From assembly GCA_036720245.1 (NCBI GenBank), contig DAIMNI010000053.1, positions 1 to 16,284 of the forward strand: 16,284 nt of DNA, read 5' to 3'. The DNA comes from JAAZMA01 sp036720245. Lineage in GTDB: Bacteria > Bacillota > Clostridia > Tissierellales > Tepidimicrobiaceae. Positions 8,978 through 16,284 of the stretch are shown in pieces (positions within the stretch are counted from its first letter, which is position 1; every line of letters starts with the position of its first letter). The position numbers and the translations under genes are program-made. Under the pieces are notes generated by a model that saw only the letters and a program-made list of their open reading frames with translations, had not been told where the DNA came from and did no database searches.

Positions 8978-11900
8978 CTAAACCTCCCTAATAACATAAG
9001 ATATATTCCCCAAAGGGGCTATAATATTTTTATCTTTGTTAATTTCCCAAAAAACCCGTCCATTTTTAGGATCATATTGTGCCCCATCATTGTCCTCATC
9101 AATTAAAAATGGTAGTACTTTCCTTTCTGTATCAATATAGAAATATACATTTTGTGTAATACCATTTATAAGTATACTTGATCTATAAATTTCTTCCCCA
9201 ACAAAATTTTTATATTCAATTTTTTCAATTATAGCCAAATCTATTGGTTTCTTGATGGTATAAACTTCCCCTTTATTTTTAAACCCCGTAATTAAAATTC
9301 CATTATTTAATATTTTATCTATTTCTCTAATTTTAGATTTTAATTCTATATCTATTGTCCCAGCTACTATTGTTTCTTCTTTTTCCCCAAAAGCATCTCT
9401 ATATTCTTCTTGGTATAGGATATTTATTTTTATTTTATTGGATACTAAATCCTTCTTTTTAATATAAACATATATTTGATCTTCGATTTCTTTTTTAACT
9501 ATGGTCCTATTTTCATTTATTATTTCTAAATATTTTGTTTCCCCGAATGCAAAATTTTCATCAAAGTCAATTCCTAAAATGTATTCATCCGCCTCTTCTT
9601 TTTGATGAACTTCTATATTGCTTAATTTCCATTTACCATATATTTGTAATATATTCCCCTCTTCTATTAGAATGCCACTATCTTCAGCCCTATAATTTAA
9701 CTGTGCACTATCTATTCCATGGAATATGTCAAAATATTGTTCTATACTTGTTTCTGCCCTACCTTCTTTTAAATACAATCTTGTTCCAAAATAATAATGA
9801 TCATCAAATATTAATATGGATTTTACTCTTTTACTATTGGTTTCCCATTGTATAAAAAGGTTCTTTAAATTTTCCTTTTTATTTCCATATAAAATGCCTC
9901 TTTTAGGATATTCCTTCCCGTCCCTATCATATATTCTCATATTTATAATAGGCACTTCCACCCAAAGTCCTACCCATCCATGTTCATTATAATATATTGA
10001 AAAAGTTTCTCCACCTTTGTTTTCTAGAGGAATTAAATATTCCATTTCTTTTTGTTTATATTTAGTATTAGATAATCTCATTCCCCTCGCTATTTTAACA
10101 CTTAGACCTTTATCTATATATTTAAATTGTACTTTAGGCAGGAAATAAAATTCATCCCCTAAAATCTGTTCTCCATTTACATGGGATAGTACAATTTTAA
10201 CTTTGTAGGCAGTGTTTTTTAATTTTAATAATTTATAAATATTAATCCTAGTAATAGATTCATCTTTATTTTCCTTGAACTCTTCCATTGAACACTTAAG
10301 TTTCCTATCATATACCAAATTATCATTTAAATATATTTTTAAACCTATCAATTTAGAGTCTATATCCATATGGTTTACAAGTAGTTCAGGCATAGTTCCA
10401 GTAACTATAGGTAAGTTATCGGAATAGATACCCTCTATAAGTTGGTAATTATCTAATTTAAAAATGTCATAATCTGTGGCTATAATATTATATACTTTAT
10501 TTTTACCTTCATCATATAATGTGATTTTATCTTCATTTAAATAAACTTCAAAAATTCTATAATTATGAAATAATCCGTATTCTCCTATTATGGTAGCATT
10601 ATTTATAGACCAGGACTTTTCACAAATTATATAGTAATATCCATTTTTCACCCTATTTTTATTTAGAAAGTTACCCTTTTGGTCAAATATCATTATTTCG
10701 TCTAGGAAAATTTCATGAGTTTCTCTCAAGTTATACCAATTAAAAAACAAACACTTATATAAATTAGAATCTATTAATATTTCCATTCCCTTAATATATA
10801 GATTTTTATTTGAATAGATGTAATCAATATCCATAGAGTATGCCTTTCCATTCTCATCTATAAGGCTATATTTAGGTTCATCTTTCCCTTTGCCCATTCT
10901 AAAATTAAAATCCTGCTCAGGAACTATAATCTTGAGAAGCAATTTCTCTGTATCCAATTGTATATAAGGTTTTTTCATAGATTGTAATACTAATCTTTTT
11001 CCCCCAGTAATAATACCTTCATCACCATCATCTGGCACAGGAGTCTCAATTTCCTTAACAATTTTTATTTCAGGCCCACGTTTAGTCCACTCTATAAAAA
11101 TTTCATATAAGGGATGGCTTTCATCCATATCTTTCGTGGAATAATATGCTCCTATCATCTGTATTGTTTCCACCATGAAATTTTTAAAGTATTCAGGATA
11201 AGATATTTTTAAATTATATAATGAAGCAGTTAGAATTTGATCTATAGTTGAATTTTTCTTAAATTCTGCAATATCCTCATATCTTTTTTCCCTTTCTAAT
11301 TCTAATTTTACAGTCTCTAATTCCTCATTTAATTCAGTATATCTTTCAATCTCAGCCCATCCTTTTTCTAGTACCCCCTGCCCTAATGTTGCTATTTTAG
11401 TTTTCATAGACAATAAGTTTTCTCTCTTTACGGCTAATTTATTGTTTAACCTCCTATTTTCTTTAATTATTTGTTGCTTTTCATTCTCCAAAAAATGAGC
11501 CTTATCCTGTGCAATGCCTTCTACATCATCCATTAAATTATTTATTCCCTCTAAGTTTTCTATATTTTCATCATTGCTAAATCTAGAACATAATTCTAGA
11601 AATGAAAATTCTAATTCTGTAATCTGTCCATTAATACCATTGATAATATTAATTTTTTTATTTATAATTTCTATATTTTCATGATTTAAACTATAAAGCT
11701 CTTCTAAATCGTGAACTTCAGTTTCTAACTTTTTCACATCTATGGGCTTTATGTTCTTTATTTCATCATCTATTTCGCCAAGTTCTTTTATTTCTAATAA
11801 TATTTGTTCTTTTCTTTTTTCTAAAAATTCTATTTCTTTTTCTATTTTTCTAAAATCTATATCTTCACTAAATATATCATCCCATATATTATCTATGGCC

Positions 11901-12403
11901 TCTTCACTTGTATCCTCTTCTAGGACTACATCATAAATCTTATTTAAATAATCAAATAAATCATATGCATAATGATTACTAATATAGGTATGCATCAATA
12001 TGGGAGATAGATATTTTTTCCCCGTACCTTCCTTTATCTGCATCAATTCGTTATCATTTAATACTTTTAAAAATATATCTCCGAAAAAATCTGTGCGAAT
12101 TATATTGCCTTTTGATGGTTTAATTTCTAATTTTTCTAATATATTAAACCACATTCTACCATCTTTATATCCATATACAGTACACCATACTATAAACAAA
12201 GACACTGTAATAGGAAATTTATATTTCAATAACAGTTTATTATGTCTGTAGATTATGCTAATATGTTTAGCTATATCATCTAATTCATCCTGAGATACCT
12301 TAATTTCCCTAAGTATTCCAATTTGGTTTTCTTCTAATTCTTTAGTGTATCTTTTTTCATATTCTAACAAAATATCTTCTGGTTTTGCGTAGTTTCCCCC
12401 CAT
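8978..12403 (-). CDS. Large coiled-coil protein of unknown family in the defence operon, 1141 aa
   Basis: I do not recognise the family. Three parts are visible. Residues 1-180 are mostly helical with one hydrophobic stretch (FPITVSLFIVWCTVYGY, 63-79) that looks like a buried helix, not a signal or anchor, and a YLSPILMHTYI motif at 131-141. Residues about 185-385 are strongly charged heptad-like helices interrupted near 252-262, a long coiled coil. Residues about 440-1141 are rich in short beta strands, Tyr, Asp, Glu and Lys, with many YxIxxxx and WxxxN turns, suggesting repeated beta-sandwich or jelly-roll modules. No nuclease, NTPase or methyltransferase motif is seen. The gene lies 4 bases after the 317-aa gene and 3 bases before the helicase gene, so the three products are probably made together. 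A scaffold or sensor role, bridging phage component and helicase, is an inference. AAGGTG lies 7 bases before the ATG. Confidence 0.8.
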   Translation of the reverse strand: MGGNYAKPEDILLEYEKRYTKELEENQIGILREIKVSQDELDDIAKHISIIYRHNKLLLKYKFPITVSLFIVWCTVYGYKDGRMWFNILEKLEIKPSKGNIIRTDFFGDIFLKVLNDNELMQIKEGTGKKYLSPILMHTYISNHYAYDLFDYLNKIYDVVLEEDTSEEAIDNIWDDIFSEDIDFRKIEKEIEFLEKRKEQILLEIKELGEIDDEIKNIKPIDVKKLETEVHDLEELYSLNHENIEIINKKINIINGINGQITELEFSFLELCSRFSNDENIENLEGINNLMDDVEGIAQDKAHFLENEKQQIIKENRRLNNKLAVKRENLLSMKTKIATLGQGVLEKGWAEIERYTELNEELETVKLELEREKRYEDIAEFKKNSTIDQILTASLYNLKISYPEYFKNFMVETIQMIGAYYSTKDMDESHPLYEIFIEWTKRGPEIKIVKEIETPVPDDGDEGIITGGKRLVLQSMKKPYIQLDTEKLLLKIIVPEQDFNFRMGKGKDEPKYSLIDENGKAYSMDIDYIYSNKNLYIKGMEILIDSNLYKCLFFNWYNLRETHEIFLDEIMIFDQKGNFLNKNRVKNGYYYIICEKSWSINNATIIGEYGLFHNYRIFEVYLNEDKITLYDEGKNKVYNIIATDYDIFKLDNYQLIEGIYSDNLPIVTGTMPELLVNHMDIDSKLIGLKIYLNDNLVYDRKLKCSMEEFKENKDESITRINIYKLLKLKNTAYKVKIVLSHVNGEQILGDEFYFLPKVQFKYIDKGLSVKIARGMRLSNTKYKQKEMEYLIPLENKGGETFSIYYNEHGWVGLWVEVPIINMRIYDRDGKEYPKRGILYGNKKENLKNLFIQWETNSKRVKSILIFDDHYYFGTRLYLKEGRAETSIEQYFDIFHGIDSAQLNYRAEDSGILIEEGNILQIYGKWKLSNIEVHQKEEADEYILGIDFDENFAFGETKYLEIINENRTIVKKEIEDQIYVYIKKKDLVSNKIKINILYQEEYRDAFGEKEETIVAGTIDIELKSKIREIDKILNNGILITGFKNKGEVYTIKKPIDLAIIEKIEYKNFVGEEIYRSSILINGITQNVYFYIDTERKVLPFLIDEDNDGAQYDPKNGRVFWEINKDKNIIAPLGNISYVIREV

Positions 12404-12407
12404 AGTA

Positions 12408-13361
12408 TCACACCTTTTCCAATAGGCTCTTTATTTCTTCTAGCTTTTCTTTAATATGGTCTAGCTCCTTTAAAAATTCTTCGTTTTCCTTTAGCTTTTC
12501 TTCTAGACCATTTATAGTGTTTTCTTTATAAGTAATTGTCTCATTTTTATCATCTATGGTTTGATTTAATTGGGTAATTGTAGTTTCATAATAATCTAGG
12601 ATATTTTTAAATGTATTTAATTCATTTTTAATACTATTTATAGAATTGCTAGCCAATTTCAGCGGTTCATCTTTGACCTTTTCAACATTCTTAATTACCT
12701 CAATATTTTCTGTGTCTTCATTTTTCAAAAACAATTTATTAATTATTCTTTTAAAATCTATAAATTTAAGATTGTTTAGAAATGCAATCTGGATTAAATC
12801 TTCTTCTTCAATTTCCCTAACAAGGTTTTTGGCTTTTACATTAAAAAACCTCACAATAATTTTGTCCATATTTTCTCCAAATACATCTGCTATTTCTAAA
12901 TCTGGATCTATTAAAACCTTTTCCCCCCATATATATTTACCATTGGATCTTAGTGGTAAACCCTTATTTTGTTCAAGCCATTGCTTGTGAAATTCAAGAA
13001 TATACCTTGTCCAATTTTTCCTTTTGTTTTTATCTTTGCTTATATTATATATAAGGCTATGTATATTATCTATTTCTTGTTTCACTTGTATATCCTCTAA
13101 AAATCTAATATATGTTGCCATAGCATTTCTTATAGTACCATTACCATAATTACCAAAATCAAAATACTTTCCATCTAAGCTATAATCCTTTGAAACATTT
13201 CTTAATAAATCTAAATTAGTTTCATTGTATATATCTAGATACTTATCTGTATTTTCTGAGTAATGCTTTGATATTTTATCAATTGAAAGAGTATAATTAT
13301 ATGCTGTACTTGGTAATTTGTTTTCTACTTCTTTCATCCATTTTTCAAATTTGCTTTTCAT
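12408..13361 (-). CDS. Small coiled-coil protein with McrB-type N-terminal helical domain, first gene of the operon, 317 aa
   Basis: Function unknown. Residues 1-90 (SxAYNYxxSIDxISKHY, then DIYNETNLDLLRNV, then IRNAMATYIRFLE) resemble a helical region often found at the N-terminus of McrB-like and other restriction proteins, with the pattern SY..AI..ls, lY.i.d...l..l and A...Y..Fl. This is a motif-level resemblance only. The middle (115-210) is mixed, with NWTRYILEFHKQWLEQNKG and IWGEKVLIDPDLEI. Residues about 235-317 form a C-terminal coiled coil with Leu/Ile at heptad spacing, which could pair with the coiled coil of the 1141-aa protein. A target-recognition subunit supplied in trans to the McrB-like motor is a reasonable guess. 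AAAGGAGG at 13368-13375 is 7 bases before the ATG, the strongest binding site in the operon. Its stop is 4 bases before the next start. Confidence 0.82.
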   Translation of the reverse strand: MKSKFEKWMKEVENKLPSTAYNYTLSIDKISKHYSENTDKYLDIYNETNLDLLRNVSKDYSLDGKYFDFGNYGNGTIRNAMATYIRFLEDIQVKQEIDNIHSLIYNISKDKNKRKNWTRYILEFHKQWLEQNKGLPLRSNGKYIWGEKVLIDPDLEIADVFGENMDKIIVRFFNVKAKNLVREIEEEDLIQIAFLNNLKFIDFKRIINKLFLKNEDTENIEVIKNVEKVKDEPLKLASNSINSIKNELNTFKNILDYYETTITQLNQTIDDKNETITYKENTINGLEEKLKENEEFLKELDHIKEKLEEIKSLLEKV

Positions 13362-13385
13362 AGGATTCCTCCTTTAACCTACTTT

Positions 13386-13413
13386 AAAAATAATGGCTAG
13401 GGGTCCCTAGCCA
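13386..13413 (-). terminator. Intrinsic terminator after rpn
   Basis: TGGCTAGGG (13394-13402) and CCCTAGCCA (13405-13413) form a perfect 9-bp, GC-rich stem, striking in this AT-rich region. On the minus strand it is followed by TTATTTTT. It begins two bases after the rpn stop and ends 25 bases before the 317-aa start. It therefore separates rpn from the operon, or acts as a leaky attenuator if the operon depends on read-through. Confidence 0.8.
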
Positions 13414-13414
13414 A

Positions 13415-13606
13415 TTAAATTTCTTTTTTTAATTTTTCTACTTCTTCTTTAGAAAGGCCTGTTGCTTTTATTACTAAGGCTATTTCTGCACCTTCTTTTA
13501 ACAAGGTTCTTGCTATTATCTTTCTTTCTTCTTGTCTACCTTTTTCCATGCCTTTCTCTATGCCTTTTTCCATGCCTTTCTCTTCTATTTTATCTAATAT
13601 ACTCAC
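13415..13606 (-). CDS. Possible intragenic short Rpn protein (RpnS-type antitoxin), 63 aa
   Basis: Inside rpn and in the same frame, GTG 13606 is preceded by GGAAGGGAGG, whose GGGAGG core (13615-13620) is 8 bases upstream. This is a better ribosome binding site than that of full-length rpn. Translation from here gives residues 254-316 only: VSILDKIEEK, the KGMEKG repeat, and the C-terminal helical segment without the nuclease core. In studied Enterobacteria, rpn genes make such short C-terminal proteins from internal starts, and these neutralise the full-length toxic nuclease. Equivalence here is inferred from position and ribosome binding site, not from sequence identity. The site could also be chance, because the codons for Gly-Arg-Glu-Ala happen to spell an anti-SD match. 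Confidence 0.5.
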   Translation of the reverse strand: MSILDKIEEKGMEKGIEKGMEKGRQEERKIIARTLLKEGAEIALVIKATGLSKEEVEKLKKEI

Positions 13607-14365
13607 CTTAATAGCCTCCCTTCCTTCTATTTTTTCAATTTTTTCTATTAATTCATCTTCAGAAACATCTATATGAGTTTGTTGTATATAGTTTAAATAT
13701 ATCCTTATAAAATATATTAATTCATCTATACCTTCCTCTTCTACTGCATCCTGTGTTACTAACAAAAATTTTTCTAATACTATCTCCACATCTTTTTCAT
13801 GGGAAAATTTAAATGCCGTTAGCATCATGGCTGTTAATTTTGTATATTTTTCAAAAACATCTTCCCCAGCTTTTCCAATATTATATAGATCATATTTAAA
13901 TACAGGTATTCTTTCTTGGAAATAATCTGGTAAGCTATAAAAGTCTGGAATCATATCTCTCAAATCTGTTTTAATATTCCAATTTTCAGGTCCATGATAA
14001 ACTACTAATGGCAATATTATTGGTAATTCTTCTTTTCCTTGTTTTTGAATTATTTCAATCCATATTTCTAGTATATATTTGTTTAATTGAAATGCAGTCA
14101 ATTTATCTCTATAGGATTTATGTTCATATAAAAAACAAATATATGCATCCTTACCATTTATTTTTGTACTATATATTAAATCTGAAAAAGCCCCTTTTAA
14201 TTCTTCATTTTCAAATGAATCTCTTGCTAATTCTATATTATCTATATCTATTATATCCAATGCTTCCTTTGGTATATTATTTTCTAGAAAATTTTTTGCT
14301 ATTCCCTTCTGGCTAAATACTTCTTTGAACATAGCATCATGTTTATTTACTATTTCATTACCCAT
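13415..14365 (-). CDS. Rpn-family recombination-promoting nuclease / YhgA-like PD-(D/E)xK protein, 316 aa
   Basis: A member of the Rpn/YhgA group (older name transposase_31). These are metal-dependent DNA endonucleases that stimulate RecA-independent recombination, and some act as toxic antiphage proteins. The N-terminus HDAMFKEVFS (9-18) is typical. The catalytic core is S-D62-L-I-Y followed by FLYEHKS with E81 and K83. Further family landmarks are LPLVVYHGPENW (about 118-129) and DLYNIG. The tail has a charged repeat KGMEKGIEKGMEKG (263-276) and ends in a helix-turn-helix-like segment, ATGLSKEEVEKLKKEI. An extended -10 TGATATAAT lies at 14396-14404. The binding site GGTGA, 5 bases before the ATG, is modest, whereas a stronger one sits inside the gene before GTG 13606. 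The gene is monocistronic by its terminator. A second copy of part of its 3' region lies at 1-53. Confidence 0.92.
   Translation of the reverse strand: MGNEIVNKHDAMFKEVFSQKGIAKNFLENNIPKEALDIIDIDNIELARDSFENEELKGAFSDLIYSTKINGKDAYICFLYEHKSYRDKLTAFQLNKYILEIWIEIIQKQGKEELPIILPLVVYHGPENWNIKTDLRDMIPDFYSLPDYFQERIPVFKYDLYNIGKAGEDVFEKYTKLTAMMLTAFKFSHEKDVEIVLEKFLLVTQDAVEEEGIDELIYFIRIYLNYIQQTHIDVSEDELIEKIEKIEGREAIKVSILDKIEEKGMEKGIEKGMEKGRQEERKIIARTLLKEGAEIALVIKATGLSKEEVEKLKKEI
13539..13586 (-). repeat. Tandem 12-bp repeat in the rpn C-terminal coding region
   Basis: There are four 12-base units on the plus strand: cctttttccatg, cctttctctatg, cctttttccatg and a diverged cctttctcttct. Units 1 and 3 are identical. 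They encode the KGME/KGIE repeat. Slippage by one unit would keep the frame and change the tail by four residues. Charged repeats at this place are common in Rpn/YhgA relatives. Confidence 0.75.
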
Positions 14366-14395
14366 GGTTTCACCAACTTTTGTTTTCTTAGTTAT

Positions 14396-14404
14396 ATTAT
14401 ATCA
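14396..14404 (-). promoter_or_regulatory. Extended -10 promoter element for rpn
   Basis: TGATATAAT on the minus strand is a perfect extended -10 (TGnTATAAT), placed 30 bases upstream of the rpn ATG. No good -35 is seen at 16-18 bases, which is usual for extended -10 promoters. Confidence 0.5.
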
Positions 14405-14442
14405 AAATATTTAGTTAATTACATTAAAAATAATATTTTAAT

Positions 14443-14559
14443 TTAAAATGCTTTTACCAAAATTCGAGTTGTACCAGATAGCTTTTGTGTTGCTATTTCC
14501 TTGCCTATTTTTTCAGTATTTCCATGGTGTATCGAGGCATAAACTATTAGCGTTTTCAA
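14443..14559 (-). pseudogene. Truncated flavodoxin gene (N-terminal fragment only)
   Basis: From TTG 14557-14559 the frame reads MKTLIVYASIHHGNTEKIGK then EIA. This is the classic flavodoxin first strand and phosphate-binding loop (S/T-x-H-G-N-T) for FMN. A purine-rich GGGGGG binding site precedes it. After EIA the similarity ends and the frame runs through an unrelated 15 residues (TQKLSGTTRILVKAF) to TAA at 14443. Full flavodoxins are about 140-180 residues, so roughly 80% is missing and FMN binding is impossible. The break near 14490 lies about 125 bp before the rpn start and may mark the edge of the inserted island. A longer reading from ATG 14637 exists but adds nothing flavodoxin-like. 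Confidence 0.75.
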
Positions 14560-14652
14560 AACTATCCCCCCTTTTGTATAATATGTTTGTATATTCTCAC
14601 CTTTGAATAGATGGCAAACAAAACGTCCCTTTGCCATATTATCGCTAACAGT

Positions 14653-16284
14653 TTAACTTTTGTTATTACTTGAAGAATTAAGCAATGGCCTAAGCTGAGA
14701 TGTATTAAAATTAATCAAGTTTGATTTATCATCAAATCCAAACTTCATAGTTATAGAATCTACAGACAATACTTTACGAAACTCGCCCATATTTATACTA
14801 AATTTAGCTGTATTAGTACCTTTTTTAATACCACCCATTTCTACTTTCATAATTACATCTCCGTCAGGAGGATTAAAAAAACTAGAATCACAATTTCTTG
14901 AACTTTCATAGTTTAATGTAAATTCTACTTTATCACCAACCTTTTCTGCTTTTAAAGAATTAACCTTAAAGCCACCGTTTGAATAGTTACTATGAAATTT
15001 AATATTTCCATCAAATGCAGTTTGATTATCTAGTCTAGGGTTAAAATTACTTTTAGCTGGACAATCCCAATACTCAATTAATCCAAAATAATGATAAGAT
15101 AATACATTATTAAGGTTAAACTGATAATTTCCATCAAGAAGCATATCCGTATTTTTTAATATCTCCTGCACATAGACTAATCTTCCTAAATTAAAGCTCT
15201 CACTTCTTGATTTTCCTAATGCCCTACCATACAGATAATTAAGGTAAAAGTAATAAAAATTATTCTTTTTCATATTTTCTAATGAGGCATCATTATGCAC
15301 ACCGTTATTAGATATTATAGAAGATGCAGCCATAGCACTCATACACTTGCCANNNNNNNNNNNNNNNNNNNNNNNNNNNNNNNNNNNNNNNNNNNNNNNN
15401 NNNNNNNNNNNNNNNNNNNNNNNNNNNNNNNNNNNNNNNNNNNNNNNNNNNNNNNNNNNNNNNNNNNNNNNNNNNNNNNNNNNNNNNNNNNNNNNNNNNN
15501 NNNNNNNNNNNNNNNNNNNNNNNNNNNNNNNNNTTCCTTAGCTATGTTATCTTTAGTAAAGTCTCCTATAACCTCTGTGTTAACAGGATAACACCCTTGT
15601 TTATTGCCATAAAGCTTATAATCGTTACTACTTAATATGTTAAACTCCTTATCTACCCTTTCCTTTAAAAAGTACCCAAAATCATCGCTATGATTGTTAC
15701 TTGCAAATATTGGGTTTGAAAAATTAACAAAATTTCCAAAAGGTTTATTTTTTACTAAATCTACATACTTACTATTTCTATTAATATAGGAATTAATCTC
15801 ACCTTTAGTAAGGGGAAGTCTTGAAACTGTCCATTCGGGTATGAAGCTAACATTAAGCTTATCATTAAATGCCTTGTATATGCTAAAATCATTTTTTAAG
15901 CTATTGGTATCACTTTTAAAGTTTGAGTAGAAGAAATCCGATTTATAATTTCCACTTTCATCTATGGAATCCTTCATTTGAATTTTAAAGTGAACGTCAA
16001 ATGAAGGCACATCATTAGATGTACCAAAAATTTGTATACCCTTTAATCTTCCATTTCTATTTTTAGAATCCGTTTTCAGCATATCATATATTTCTGGGGC
16101 AGAATTATAACCAGAAACATCTTTCAACATACTTGTAGTTCCATCATCAAATTTCTTTATGTACCTGTTTATTGATTTTAAATCATTCTCTGATACCCTA
16201 TTTTTATTATATAAAAAATATCTGTAATCTTTATCTAAGGTAACATCATGTGGATTAGCACAGTTTTTCTTTACTAATTCTATA
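14653..16284 (-). CDS. Large protein, possibly gingipain-like (peptidase C25) cysteine protease; 5' end outside window, interrupted by assembly gap
   Basis: The frame is open from the window edge (IELVKKNCANPHDVTLDKDY) to the N run, and again from the N run to TAA 14653. The two halves are in different frames as numbered, but the gap length is probably an estimate, so one gene is most likely. GIQIFGTSNDVPSFD (near 16045) and FIPEWTVSRLPLTKGEINSY (near 15830) recall the C25/clan CD pattern GxLxxVGxxDxVP and (D/E)xxVGRLPxxTxxE. Just after the gap, GKCMSAMAASSII contains a cysteine (15343-15345) that could be catalytic. The FYYFYLNYLYGRALGKS helix that follows is also C25-like. The catalytic His-Gly would fall in the missing bases. 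The last 100 residues form a beta-rich domain. The family call is tentative. It is likely host genome outside the defence island. Confidence 0.45.
15353..15533. other. Assembly gap (181 N)
   Basis: A run of N inside the peptidase-like gene. Frames translated through it are not real. The two flanking reading frames do not match at this length, so 181 is probably an estimate and not the measured distance. Confidence 0.98.

Noticed and set aside
11742..11936. Small serine-rich plus-strand frame opposite the coiled-coil region
   Set aside because: Ser/Ile/Phe-rich antisense of a Glu/Lys/Ile-rich coiled coil. No start signal and no independent evidence.
4166..13361. Classification as a DISARM system
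   Set aside because: A DUF1998 helicase is present, but there is no methyltransferase and no PLD-domain DrmC, and the helicase and DUF1998 parts are one polypeptide instead of separate DrmA and DrmB.
54..13361. Classification as a CoCoNuT (coiled-coil nuclease tandem) system
   Set aside because: The McrBC plus coiled-coil theme is similar, but here the coiled coils are on separate proteins, not on the nuclease, and the helicase is of the DUF1998 type. Without a search I cannot place it in that class.
13539..13586. CRISPR-like array
   Set aside because: The repeat unit is 12 bases with no spacers and lies in frame within rpn, encoding a charged helical repeat.
15295..15591. Plus-strand frames running through the N block
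   Set aside because: They are artefacts of translating unknown bases.
1..16284. tRNA, rRNA, riboswitch or insertion sequence with terminal inverted repeats
   Set aside because: I saw no cloverleaf, conserved rRNA segment, riboswitch core, or transposase with bounded inverted repeats. Although the Rpn family was once called transposase, it has no associated element ends here.

Overview
The window is very AT-rich, and every convincing gene reads on the minus strand. Strong AGGAGG-type ribosome binding sites, the codon choice, an Rpn/YhgA-type nuclease and a flavodoxin fragment suggest a low-GC Gram-positive anaerobe, most likely Clostridia or Tissierellia. This is an inference from composition and gene content, since there is no rRNA or other taxonomic marker. 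A run of 181 N at 15353-15533 shows that the sequence is a scaffold with an assembly gap.

Layout in transcription order (right to left). From 16284 to 14653 lies the 3' part of a large, possibly gingipain-like (peptidase C25) protein, interrupted by the assembly gap. At 14559-14443 is the first 23 codons of a flavodoxin, cut short. At 14365-13415 is an Rpn-family PD-(D/E)xK nuclease with a well-formed internal start (GTG at 13606) that could make a 63-residue C-terminal protein, followed by an intrinsic terminator. From 13361 to 54 is a five-gene cluster: a 317-aa protein with a C-terminal coiled coil, an 1141-aa protein with a long central coiled coil and a beta-rich C-terminal half, a 1602-aa DEAH helicase with a C-terminal DUF1998 domain, a 797-aa McrB-like AAA+ protein, and a 435-aa McrC/DUF2357-like PD-(D/E)xK nuclease. 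Positions 1-53 hold a second copy of the rpn 3' region, in the reading frame of the nuclease gene and just past its stop.

The first three genes of the cluster are separated by only 3-4 bases. The last two are 20 bases apart. Between the trios lies 390 bp that is not empty: it has a plausible promoter (4103-4131), a decayed MazG-like pyrophosphohydrolase segment (4093-3926), and a frameshifted remnant whose last codons run into the mcrB-like start through an ATGA overlap.

Interpretation. The cluster looks like an antiviral defence operon. It joins a McrBC-type motor and nuclease (type IV restriction logic) to a DruE/MrfA-type DUF1998 helicase (the Druantia and DISARM helicase group) and to two coiled-coil proteins of unknown fold. 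No DNA methyltransferase, PLD nuclease or other DISARM component is visible, so it is not a standard DISARM locus, and I do not recognise the exact combination as a named system. Its position between an rpn gene and a second rpn 3' end, with a broken flavodoxin on one side and decayed genes inside, marks a rearranged accessory island.
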